From the NCBI GenBank assembly GCA_018902385.1, contig JABSSW010000049.1:1-64000 (forward strand): a stretch of DNA of 64,000 nt, in the 5' to 3' direction. Every line of letters begins with the position of its first letter. Within the stretch, counting starts at the first letter, position 1. The position numbers and the translations under genes were made by a program. Below the pieces are notes generated by a model. It was not told the origin of the DNA, ran no database searches, and saw only the letters and a program-made list of their open reading frames with translations. Source of the stretch: Physcia stellaris. Its lineage: Eukaryota > Ascomycota > Lecanoromycetes > Caliciales > Physciaceae. Of this stretch, positions 1-10,812 are shown piece after piece.

Positions 1-1527
1 AAAAAATAAATCATTGATAAATTGAAAATCAATTTCGACTGATACGTGATAAATTCAAAAATTTTTGCAATTATTGATTGAACAAAAAAATTTGAAACAT
101 ATCGATATTCGACACGAAATTAAACGCAATTTTTCGAATCAATTGATGAAATCTTTAAGTTTTGAACGACATTTATATCGATGTTGATCATTTTCGAAAC
201 GTTCGTCGTCAATACGATAATTTGAAAATGAAATTCATTGAATTTTTCAACGAATTTTATTTCGAATTTCTTCTTTTTTAATCAATCAATTGTTCAAAAA
301 AATGAGAAAAACAAAATTCACGATTTCGAAAAAAATCACAACAAAACTTGACACGTCGACGTTGTTTTGAACGATTATGAAATTTTTAACGATTATTTTC
401 GCAAATTTCAAATTATGAATAACAAATATCGTCGCATCAAAAACAACGATGCTAAAATTAACATTTTTTTTCATTAAAAACAGATCATCGATCAATCAAT
501 TAAATTTTCGAACTCGTCGCAATGAACAATACATAAAAAATTTGAAAACTAAATATACGACTTTTTAAAGAAAAAAACGTATAAAATTGTCATTGTTTGT
601 TTTAATCGTCTAAATTGAAAAAAAAATGTCGAAAATGTGATGAAAAAAATCATTGATAAAAAATGCATTTTTGACCGTCATTTGATAATTGAATCGACAA
701 TTTGATTAAACAAAAAATGTTTAATTTGCAAATCATTTTTTGATCAACGATAATTTTTCAAACATCGACGACGATAATATAAATTTCGATGTTTTCAATC
801 ACATTCGACGTTGAATCGAAAAATTAACAATTTTTTTTCGAAAACGCGAAAAAAATTATCAGAATTTGTTCACGAAATTTTTAGCATAACATCTTTAACG
901 AATTTCATTGTAAATTTTTAATTAAAAAATAAATCTGTTTTCGAACGATAAAATCATAATTCATAATTTAATTGATATCGATGTTTTTGAATACGTTTTC
1001 ATTAATGAAGAAATTGCGCAAAAAATACGCTATAAATTAAAATTAATTTCAATTTTTTGTCGCGATTCAAAAGAGTTTTTAATTTCGAAAAAACGAAAAT
1101 CAAATTTATTATTCATCAGATATTGTTCAAAATGACGATACAAAATCATTCAGAATTTTTCGTCTCATTGTTTATCATCAGAATAAAAAACATTCGCTGA
1201 TTTTAAAAAATCTTGAATGAACAAACATGAAATAATTTTCAATATGATTGACGACGAATGTTATTTCATTTCGAATCATTGTGATCGCGTTGAAATTTCT
1301 TTTGTTATCACGTTCGTTTATATTTCAGAAATTATTTAATTCGAACAAACACTCGAATAAAACGCTTTATTTGTCATTTTCGAAACGATTTTTAACGTCA
1401 TTTTCGTCGACAAGCGTTCAAAATATCAAATATTGCAAAAACGATCAGTTTCGACATTTTTTCGAACGACTTTTCTCGTTTTACTGTAAGAAAAACTCGA
1501 AAAAACGAACAATCAATAAAAAAATTT
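1..1527. other. AT-rich DNA, probable 5' part of gypsy element A
   Basis: No protein motif can be read here. The position upstream of the reverse transcriptase remains suggests the LTR/gag side of the first gypsy copy, but no LTR boundary, primer-binding site or zinc knuckle was found. Short open frames are chance gaps between stops. Confidence 0.4.
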
Positions 1528-3390
1528 TTGAATTCAAATTTCAAATATGTCATTGAAAAAATAAACAAGAATTATTCATCGAATAAGTCGTTCAAAAAAA
1601 AACGAAAAACGAAAATCATACGCGAAATTCAAAAATCGAATCTAATTAACGTTTCAATAAAAAAATTTGACATTTTCAAGAAATTTGCACGTCGATTTAA
1701 TAGACGATTTAAAATTACAATTTCGAAAATTGAAAATGACGAACAAAATTTCGATTTTGATATATCGTTGAACGTGACGTTCATCGACGCGACGATTTTT
1801 CAATTTTTAACAAAATTTAAAAAAAAAAAAAAAAATCAAAATTTTTTCATTGATTATGAAGAAATTAAACGAAATTATTGACAACGTCAAAAAGAAATTG
1901 ATCAAAATAAAAATTGATTTTGATTTAAATTTCAAAAAAAATTTTAAAATCATGAAAGCAATCGTTGAAAAATTGAAACGTAAAATTTTTGAATTTTTTA
2001 AACGTTTCGAAAGTGTATTCAACTCGAAAAAACAAACAAATTATTTTTTATAAATTTTACGATCACAAAATCGAATTGATCGAAAATTCGAATCAATTGT
2101 TTCGAAATCGAGTTTATTTTTATCGTTCAAAAAACTCGAAATTTTTGAAAATATTTACACGATAATTTTCAAAAAAATTTATCAATTCAAACAAGACGTT
2201 TTATGTTTCGTTTATTTTATTCGTCGTCAAATCGAATGAACAATTTCGTTTGTGCGTGAATTATCGAAAATTGAACGTCATAATCAAACGTAATAATTAT
2301 TTTATCTCGTTGATCGAAAAAATTCTCGTTAAAATTATCGATTGTAAATTTTTGTTCAAATTGAATATTATATCGATTTTCAATAAATTTCGAATGAACC
2401 ACAAAGCGAAAATTTTATTATTTTCATATGTTCGTTAAATATTTACAAATATCATTGTATTGTTTTTCGATTTTATCAATGACTCGATCAATTGACAACA
2501 TTACATGAACGATTTGCTGTTTAAATATATTAATCATTTTTGTCAAATGTATTTGAATGATATATTCATTTACAACAAAATTCGAAAACAACATGAACGA
2601 CATTTCATTCAAATTTTTCAAAAATTGAAAGAAATTGATTTTCAAATCGATATCAAAAAATGCGAATTTTTTTCAAACGAAAATTTTTTTTTTTAAAATC
2701 ATATTATCGACAGAAAGTTTACGCATGAATTTCAAAAAAATGCAAAATATCGTCAATTGAATTCGTTCGAACAGACATGAAAAAAATGCAAACGTTTGTG
2801 AATTTTTGCAATTTTTATCGACGTTTCATCAAAGCGTTTTCGAAATTCGTCAAGTTTTTAATTCGAATGATCGAAAAAAAATTGATTTCGAATGAATCGA
2901 TTTCGTTAACGAAACATTCGAAATTTTGAAAAACAAATAATCGAAATTTCAATTTTCGACATTACGATCGCAATCGTAAAATTATTTTGAAAATCGATTT
3001 TTCAAATTGATGTTTAAATGAAATTTTATTTCAATACGACGACGACGAAATTTTTCATTCGATGACTTTTTCAACAAAAAATGATTTTTGTCGAATGCAA
3101 TTACGAAATATATGACAAAAAATTTCTGATCATTATTCGATGTTTGAAACATTGAAAATTCGAATTCGAAAATATTGACGAATTAATCGAAATTTACATC
3201 GATCACAAAAATTTGAAAATTTTTATGACAAACAAAAAATTCACTTTTCGTCAAATACGTTGAGTCGAAATTTTAGCGAATTACAATATCAAAATTCAAT
3301 ATCAATTCGAAATCAAAAACGTCAAAACGAATGTTCTGATTAAAATGTCTGAATTTCGTTTCGTCGAAAACGACGAACGTAAATTTTATA
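1528..3390 (+). pseudogene. Decayed Ty3/gypsy polyprotein A: reverse transcriptase and RNase H
   Basis: The plus-strand frames show remains of a Ty3/gypsy pol gene. Around 2,250-2,440 there is a CVNYRKLN segment followed by LIEKIL, matching the RT block usually read as CVDYRxLNxITxKNRYPLPLI. Near 2,505-2,690 come MYLNDIFIYN, in the place of the catalytic YxDDILIYS, and KKCEFF. RNase H-like remains follow at about 2,950-3,330 (ECNYEIYDKKFLIII). Many stops and frame changes make it non-functional. The catalytic YxDD now reads LND, which fits Asp-to-Asn decay. Ty3 origin is secure from several collinear motifs; exact ends are not. Confidence 0.85.
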
Positions 3391-3600
3391 AAAAGCAAAT
3401 TTTGTTGTCATTTTTTTTCGATTGCAATTATGTTCGATTGACGCTCAAAACGATTTATACGAACGCGTCATGCAAATCAATCGAAAAACGAAAATTGTAT
3501 TAATTATCGTCAAATTTTGATCGATAAAGCAAATCATCAACGAAAAAATAAATTTGCAAAATTGTTTCGATCGAAACGAAATTTTTTTAAAAACGAAAAT

Positions 3601-4470
3601 TTATGAATGTCGAATCAATTAAATCTGATGATTGAAATAATTCGTGACGTTCACGATCAATTTTTCTGTGCACGTTCGAACATGAATCGTATTGAAAAAC
3701 TTATTAAACGTTATTATTATTGATTTAGTATGAAATTATTCATCAAACGTTATATTCGTAATTGTCACAAATGTCAACGATCGAAATTTTACACGATGAT
3801 CGTCACGAATTGTTAATTTTATTGTCGATTTTTAGTCAACGATAAATTGATATATCGATGAATTTCATAATTGAATTATCTGATTTCAAAAACAATAATG
3901 TCATTTGTATTATTATCGATCGTTTAATCAAGAAACGTCATTACGTTTTTTGCGTGATTAATGACGATGATTTAACAATTCAAATTTGTGTCAAAATATT
4001 GTTTCATTATGTATTTCGTATTCATGAATTATTTTTCATTCATTATTTCAAATCGAAATGATCAGTTCGTAAATCGAATCTGAAAGATTTTCTGTAAACG
4101 ATTAAGAATCAAATGTAAACTGTTCATTGTTTTTCAATTTGAAATCGATGATTAAATCGAGCGAACGAATCAAAATATCGAAATTCGATTGCGTTTGTAT
4201 TGCAATTATCGTCAAAACGATTGAATTGATTGAATTGATATCATGAAATTCGCTGACAACAACGATGTTTCAACAATCATCGAATTCATTTTATTTTTCA
4301 TTAATAAAAATTATCATTTTCGAATGATTTTTGAATCAAATTTAGAAAATTACGAAATCACTAAAGAACGTCTGTTGATTCAACAAGACGAATTCATTGT
4401 CGAAAAAATGAATCGTATCATCGAATACGTCAAAATCATGTTGTCGATGCAAAACAAAAAATAATTGCTC
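3601..4470 (+). pseudogene. Decayed Ty3/gypsy integrase A
   Basis: This continues the pol order downstream of RNase H. At 3,630-3,790 a degraded zinc-binding region reads IEKLIKRYYY, then RNCHKCQRSK. At 3,858-4,061 the integrase core start follows, with IIIDRLIKKRHYVFC standing for VVDRLTKMxHY. At 4,243-4,330 a segment ending NYHFRMIFE matches the common FFxNYGYHPRxTFE region with Pro changed to Phe. Several stops interrupt it. The motif order supports one collapsed polyprotein on the + strand. Confidence 0.85.
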
Positions 4471-5190
4471 AAATGAAATCAACAAATTTCGTTTTTCAAT
4501 AAATTTTGAAATAAAAATTACGTTTGATTGAATCGTCGTCACATAAAAACAATTCGCTCGTCAAATAAACTGAACGACAAAAAACTGAATTCATACAAAA
4601 TGATCAAGAAAAAAAATTTCGTTTATGAATTGAAATTGCTCGACGATATGCACGTTCATTCAATTTTTCATTTTTGATTGTTAAAAAAAAATTCTAGAAA
4701 TTCGTTGAAAAAAACAACATAACGATTTTTCAAAATCGATTATCGCAAACGAAATGTTTGAATGAAAATTCGATGATGTATTATAATTTCGATATCATTA
4801 TCATCGTTTTCAATATCGTTGCAAATGATCGAATTGAAATTTTTATAATCGAATTTGATATTATGTCGACGATGACGAATTTGAAAATGTTCAAAGCATC
4901 GTGAATGTTTTTACGAAATTAATTCAAAAACAGCGAAATCTGTTTTGCGAAACGATTAAATCATGAATTTTATTGTTTATGATCGATCAAAAAATTGTCA
5001 TCGAATTCGTTACAATTCATTTTCAAATTGATTTCAACGTTTTTTTTTTTTGTCATTCGTTTCGTTATCATTTCGCGTTGTTTGCAGTCAGAATTTACGT
5101 CGCATGAAAAATGAATCGTGTCAAAAACATTTTCAAAAATTGTCGTCAAATTTTATTGAACAATGAATAATAATGTAAAATGTTATGCAA
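4471..5190 (+). pseudogene. 3' end of gypsy element A
   Basis: A weak VHPVFHVSLL-like segment, usual after integrase, can be read near 4,650-4,690. The last 90 bases, about 5,095-5,190, match about 12,903-12,990 in element B, including the shared core GAATCGTGTCAAAAACATTT. That shared tract is the post-pol or LTR end of one family and ties the two copies together. Confidence 0.6.
5095..5190 (+). repeat. Tract shared with 12,903-12,990 (gypsy family 3' region)
   Basis: Both copies read ACG-CAT/TATGAAAAA, then GAATCGTGTCAAAAACATTT, then CAAAAATTG, then a less conserved tail ending in TGTAAAATG or TGTGAAATG. Direct comparison by eye gives high identity despite heavy mutation. It lies after pol in both elements, so it is 3' non-coding or LTR sequence. 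Confidence 0.7.
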
Positions 5191-6890
5191 TAAATTAAAT
5201 AAACAACAAATTGTCAAAAAAATTCGAACATTTACGAATTTTTCAACAAAATTTCAATTGCTTATTAATGACACGCGAAACTATTTGTAAAATTCGTTCA
5301 AAATATTTGTTTTTCAGAAAATTTAATACATGCACATTTCGTTAAATGCAATGTACGAATCAAACGTCGTATATGCGATAACAATCAACGTGTTAATCGT
5401 GATGATAAAAAAATTTTATCGATTTGTTCAAATTGTTCGTCTCGTGATATCAATTTGATGTTGCACATAACAAAATTTTCAAGATTGTTGACGCGTTAAG
5501 TCAAATTTACAATTTTTATTTATTAAAGTTCGTCGAAACTATTTTTGACGAAACGAATTAACTGATTATTTTTCAAAACATGCATTACATTCACGCTTTA
5601 TCGCATGCAATGTACACACGAATTTTCGCATACGCGAAAATATCAAAACGTTAAACATTGTTACGATGATTTCATTAACATGATCAAATTGTTTATTTCA
5701 TCGTAAATCGATTTGATTTTTCACGATTTTTGACGAATCGATTTCGCGAACGAAATCGATTTCACAGCATTTCGAATTTATTTTTCATTTCATTCATCAT
5801 TCAATTCAACGTCATTCAACAGCGCATTTAGATCGCGCAAAACGTTCATCAAAAAAAACGAATTCAGTTGATCGTTTCGAGACGAAACTGAAAAAAAACG
5901 AAAAATACGTGACAAACGTACATCGAATTCAACATTTGACAAAATTAACATCGAATTAACATCGTTATTTTATCACATCGAATGTTAAAATCGAAATTCG
6001 ACTTGACGCATTCAAGAAATCAAATTTTCTACATATGTTTTTGCAGATTTCATGTATTTGCTTTTCATTTCGATATTTTCGTGTAATTATGTAAGTAATA
6101 CTTATTTTTTGCATAATATTTCACAAATCAATCAAATTAAAAAGTTATGACGTTGAATCAAGATCGAATACAAAAATATAGAACAACGATCGATACATAA
6201 ATTGCGATAAATTTGAATGCAACATCAAAAAATGTAAAAATGTCAAATCGAATATTCGTTCATTCGAAAAGATTTTTCATGAATCAAAATCAAAAAAATA
6301 ATCGATTTGATAACTTTCAATCAAATTGACACAAAAAAATTCAATAACAAATGATCGAAAATTCGAATTTTCAAATTCGAACGAATTCAATACGTTCAAT
6401 ATCGAAATCAAAAACGCAAAACGTCGTTATAGAAAATTTTATGATCAAATGCAAAAAGAACAAAAATCAAAATGAATAAAACATTTGACGAGAAAAGCAA
6501 ATTGAAATTCGAAATTTTTCGTTATGAATTCAAAAACAAAAATCAATTTAATAAATCATAAATTTGTTAAACGATTCGAATTAAAATCATTCAACGTATC
6601 GAATTGCGAAACAATGATCATAAAAATCATTCGTTCAAAAATTATGAAATTTATTTCGTGCATTTTTCGAAATACAAAATGAAAACGATGTGAATCGTTT
6701 TTTTAACGATAACTTTTTAAAAACAGATTTAGATTGAAATTGATTTTAAACTTATTCTGAATACAATTATTTGAAATCGATATAAATTGAAACATCGACA
6801 AAATCGAATCGTAATCAATGATTGTAAAATTATTTTTTTTCATTACGAATCGTATCGAGAAAATCGAATAAAAAAATTAATCAATGCAAT
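5191..6890. other. AT-rich spacer between gypsy copies
   Basis: No domain motif can be read with confidence on either strand. It may contain the LTR of element A and the LTR/gag portion of element B. No terminal repeat pair was found by eye. Confidence 0.4.
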
Positions 6891-6892
6891 TT

Positions 6893-8371
6893 TCAAAAAA
6901 AAAAAAACATGTTTTCGTCATGTTCGTACAAATAATTTTTGAAAAAAATAAAATATTTTGAATGACGTATACATCGAACGACGATCACAAATCGATTTTG
7001 CTTTTTCGAAAATGAAAAAAATATCAAAAATTTTTTATTTGAAATTTTGAAAAAAATTCGAATGACAAATGATGAACAAAACATACGAATTATTTGATCA
7101 CGAATTCGATAATCACGCAATAAATTTAAAATCAAACAAAAAATCATCGTATGAATTCATTTACGCATTGTTCGAAAACGAATTCAAAATTTTGCGAACA
7201 TATTTGAATAAACATTTGAAAAACGAATTTATCAAATTTTTCATTTTCTTTGCGAACGTTTCAATTTTGTTCGTTAAAAAAAAACGAAACTTTACGATTG
7301 TGCGTAAATTACAGAAATCTTAATTTTTTAACGATCAAAAATAGATATTTTCTATCATTAATCGATGAAAATCTGAATCGTCTAAACAAAATTCGCAAAT
7401 ATACAAATCTTGACATGATAACGATTTACAATCGATTTCGTATTAAAAAAAAACGAATGAAAAACAACGTTCAAAACACGATACGAACATTTTGAATATA
7501 TCGTCATGTTTTTCGATTTCATTAATGCATTTGCAACGTTTCAAAATTTCGTCAACAAAATTTTGATCGAACGATTAAATTTGTTCGTCATTGTTTATTT
7601 GAACGATATAATCATTTATTTCAAAAACGAAACATAACACGTCGAAAACGTCAAATGAATATTAAATCGTTTAAAAAAACACAAATTCTTTCTTAACATG
7701 AAAAAGTGTAAATTTTTTAAAAATAATATCGAATTTTTGAACTTTATCGTTTCATCGAAAAAAATGCAAATGCAATTAAAACAAAATCGAAATCATACAA
7801 AACTGATTTGTATTTAAAAACGTGTTCGAAATTTTCGAATTTTTCGAATTGTGTAATTTTTATAAACGATTCATCAAGAATTTCAATAAATTGACATTAT
7901 TTTTAATTTCGAAAAATGCTAAAAAAATCAACAAAGCTTCACAAGAAAAAATTAAAAAAAAAACGAAATCGAAATAAAAATCACAATAAAAACGATTATC
8001 GAACGAGTTTTGATTTTCGAAATTTTCGAATCATTCAAACGATTACGCAAAACGTTTATGAAAATTTTTGTTTTGCAACATTTCGATTCGATTAAATTTA
8101 TTCGTGTGAAAATTGACGTTTCGAATAAAACAATAAAGAAAATATTCTGTCAATCAAACGACAAAAATCATCGACATTCGATAATTTATTTTTCAAAAAA
8201 AATGATATTCGCGAAATGCAATTATGAAATTCACGACAAAAAGTTTTTGATCATAGTTTTCGCATTTAAACATTGACGTCATTATTTGAAAAAAAAACGA
8301 AAAACAAATTTTCGTTTTGACGAATTATCGAAATTTCAATCGTTTCATGATTACAACAAAATTATCATTTC
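6893..8371 (+). pseudogene. Decayed Ty3/gypsy polyprotein B: RT and first part of RNase H
   Basis: A second and better preserved pol copy. At 7,230-7,495 an RT start reads LRLCVNYRNLN, then IKNRYFLSLI, in the place of LRLCVDYRxLNxITxKNRYPLPLI. At 7,560-7,740 come VIVYLNDIIIYF, the degraded YxDDILIY, and MKKCKFF. At 8,010-8,276 RNase H remains read QSNDKNHRHSIIYFSKKM and CNYEIHDKKFLIIV. The frame then reaches the target site of the LTR insertion at 8,372 and resumes at 10,813. Stops and shifts show it was dead before or during the mutation process. Confidence 0.88.
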
Positions 8372-8376
8372 GACAA

Positions 8377-8632
8377 TGTTACGATAAAACGTATTGAATA
8401 ATAATGTGATGAATAATGTAGTTTTATTGTTACTATCTAGGAGGCAGAGTGCGAGATATGGACCAGGCTGCCAAGGCGCTAGTCCGTTCTTGTCAAGATA
8501 TCCTGACTCCAGCCCTATGTATTGTTACTATCTAGAAGGCAGAGTGCGAGATATGGACCAGGCTGCCAAGGCGCTAGTCCGTTCTTGTCAAGATATCCTG
8601 ACTCCAGCCCTATGTGGAGGTTTACCGTAACA
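8377..8632 (-). repeat. LTR (left), with internal 95-bp duplication
   Basis: This is the same sequence as 10,647-10,807 plus an extra 95 bases. The unit 8,426-8,520 is followed at once by 8,521-8,615, with one visible difference: GGAGGC in the first, GAAGGC in the second. Three other differences from the right LTR are GG in the right copy against GA here (TTGGATA/TTGAATA, GTGGTGG/GTGATGA). Confidence 0.9.
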
Positions 8633-8757
8633 GATGCCACCAACGAAAGAAGACCACAACGCCCTCGTTGTGCCGCGTGGCGGGGACATGCGATCCATCC
8701 ATCGAGAAATCTATTAGTAATACATGAAAAGAAGTAAGGAAACGGCCTGTTTCTCCG

Positions 8758-10205
8758 TCAAGAGGTCAAGGATCTCCAAGCCATGGTATTGCGCCCGGGC
8801 GCATGCTTCTCAGATCCATGGCGAGGTGCATGGCCGAAATGGATTGCTCGTAGGTGCCGATGCAGGCCATTGTTCGATCCGAAAGTACCGCTGCAGATGC
8901 GGCAGCTGTGGCATGAGGCGGAGATGCCGAAAGGAGCTCGTGGGGTAGGTGAACGGTGTAGGCGGTCAGAGATGACGGGCAATTTGTATGGCAGGATGCT
9001 CGATATCTCTGAAGTGGATAGGCGGGAGAAGGTCGATGGTTTGTATGGTAAAATGGCCGATTTCTCAGACCACTTACTGGGGGTGGATTTGGCGCGGTTC
9101 GATTCCGCAGGCATATGCTGCTGAAAACTCCTCGGATTCGGCGTTTTCGAGCCCTGACTAATCGGCTTGCTCTGATTGGCTGCAGGCCTGAAGTATGCAG
9201 TGATCTTGGCTTGGTAGGAGGAGGAGGAGATGGTTCGAGAATGCGCATCGTTCTTGGTGTGATGCTTGGGGTGCTTGTTGTAGGCACTGGGAGACGCGAA
9301 GGCTTTGGTGCAACGACTGGGCGTGAGACTATTTCGGCCCAGGATATCTGCTTTCGTGGTGTTGCATTTGACGTGGATATTGGAGTGGCAGGTGGAGTCA
9401 AAGGAAGTGAGGTATCGGAGGTCAATTCTGACTGGCTGATAGGTGGTGTGAGCACCAATGCTGGCTCACCCGTTGGTGGAGGTGTTGCAGGGGGTGTAAG
9501 TACTGCGGTCTCGCTTGGTGTGAGTTCTGCGGACTCGCTTTTGGTGTAGAGGGGGTGTTATTGGTGCAGATGCTGCGGTTGGTGTAGTTTTTGCGGGCTC
9601 GTTCGGTGTAGGCATTGCCGGCTCGCTTGGTGAGGATATTTTGATCTCGCTTGCAGGCTTTTCGGTCTTCTGGTGGTGATCTTGCACGTGGATATGCAGC
9701 TTGGTGTTGCTAGGAAACTTCGCTGGGCAACGTCTGCATGCGAAGGCTTCTAAACGAGCTTGTTCGGCCTCTTGTTGTTCCTTGGCAATGCGGACTGCTT
9801 CGGCCTCTGCTCGCTCCTTTTGTTGTTGTACACGTTCCTTGGCTAGACGGGCTTCCTCGTGTTGCTTTGCGATGCGGGCTTGCTCGGCGAGACGTGCTGC
9901 TTCGGCGAGACATGTTTGCTCCGTCTATTTTCCTGTTCACGCTCTGCAACGTATTGTCGGTATTGCTTCGAAAAGGGACAGTGTGGGCATACATCTGCGT
10001 GTTCTTCACTGGGATTCGCGTTGTATGGCCACTTGTCAACGGGCACCAGAAATTTACATTGTTGACATCCAACAACTCGGCGACCTTTTATATGCGTATC
10101 TTTCGCCATGTACAATTGAGCGTCTCTCATTTGCGATACCGTAGGATACTTGTACGGCCAATGGTCGGTCAAGGAGGTGATAGTGTATCTCGATGTTGAA
10201 AACAT
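8758..10205 (-). pseudogene. Broken frame for coiled-coil, C2H2-finger protein inside LTR element
   Basis: A minus-strand coding region uses three frames in succession. From 10,205 the first reads SRYTITSLTDHWPYKYP, then GCQQCKFLVPVDKWPY and VCPHCPF, two CxxC pairs. Around 9,920 the frame shifts into a Glu/Ala/Arg-rich coiled coil rich in ARLAEQARIAKQ-type repeats. A C2H2 finger follows (CRRCPAKF, then LHIHVQDHH), then a Pro/Thr-rich tail. Further shifts lead to KQISWAEIVSRPV near 9,340 and a last finger near 8,860 (CRICSGTF, then LHRHLRAIH). No RT is present. I recall similar C2H2/coiled-coil frames in other fungal genomes, from memory only. The frameshifts suggest a dead copy, although an unseen intron could explain one of them. 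Confidence 0.65.
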
Positions 10206-10646
10206 GATGTGAGGGTTGCAGGGGACTCGTGGATAGGTGTTCTGAAGTCGAATGACTTGGTGCTTGAATGACTAGAACATGAGGGCTGCGGAGGACTCGT
10301 GGGGAAATATTCTGGTGTATTTGGGTTGCGAAGGACTCGTGGATAGATATGCTGGTGCCAAATGGCTGGGTTTTTCTGGTGCAATAGATGCTGGTGTTGC
10401 AGAGCAACTGAGACTGTTATCGTCAGGCCGTGACTGGTTATTGCAGAGCAATTGGTGCAATTATCGTCTGCGGACTGGATGCGTTTATCGTCTGCTTGGA
10501 CTAGATACTCCACAGGAGTTGCAGCAATTATCGTCTGCTGGACTGGGTGCTCCACGGGGGCTAGATACTGCACTGCAGTTGGATGCTGCTCATGCTAATA
10601 AGACAGCGATAGAAGCTGTCAATCGTTACTCGATGATGCTACCATT

Positions 10647-10807
10647 TGTTACGATAAAATGTATTGGATAATAATGTGGTGGATAATGTAGTTGAATTGT
10701 TACTATCTAGGAGGCAGAGTGCGAGATATGGACCAGGCTGCCAAGGCGCTAGTCCGTTCTTGTCAAGATATCCTGACTCCAGCCCTATGTGGAGGTTTAC
10801 CGTAACA
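10647..10807 (-). repeat. LTR (right), 161 bp
   Basis: It begins TGTTACGATAAAATG and ends TTTACCGTAACA. It carries a single copy of the unit that is duplicated in the left LTR, and is followed by the GACAA duplication. Confidence 0.9.
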
Positions 10808-10812
10808 GACAA

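Larger units (their letters stand above)
8377..10807 (-). mobile_element. LTR element of normal composition nested in gypsy element B
   Basis: The element starts TGTTACG and ends CGTAACA. It is bounded by near-identical terminal repeats at 8,377-8,632 and 10,647-10,807. The 5 bases before it (8,372-8,376) and after it (10,808-10,812) are both GACAA, a perfect target duplication. The host RNase H frame resumes directly after the right copy. At 2,431 bp it is too short for pol, and no RT or integrase motif is present, so it is non-autonomous. Orientation is inferred as minus: the internal frame is on that strand, and TGGTAGC lies two bases inside the right-hand LTR read that way, where a primer-binding site would sit. 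It is not AT-mutated, so it probably inserted after the surroundings had decayed. Confidence 0.9.

Noticed and set aside
8394-8737. Overlapping plus-strand open frames in the left LTR
   Set aside because: They lie in the duplicated LTR body and repeat the same peptide because the DNA is duplicated. LTR sequence, not a gene.
9089-9112. tRNA-like T-arm (GGTTCGATTCC) near 9,097
   Set aside because: No acceptor stem or anticodon arm at proper distances, and it lies in the C2H2 coding remains.
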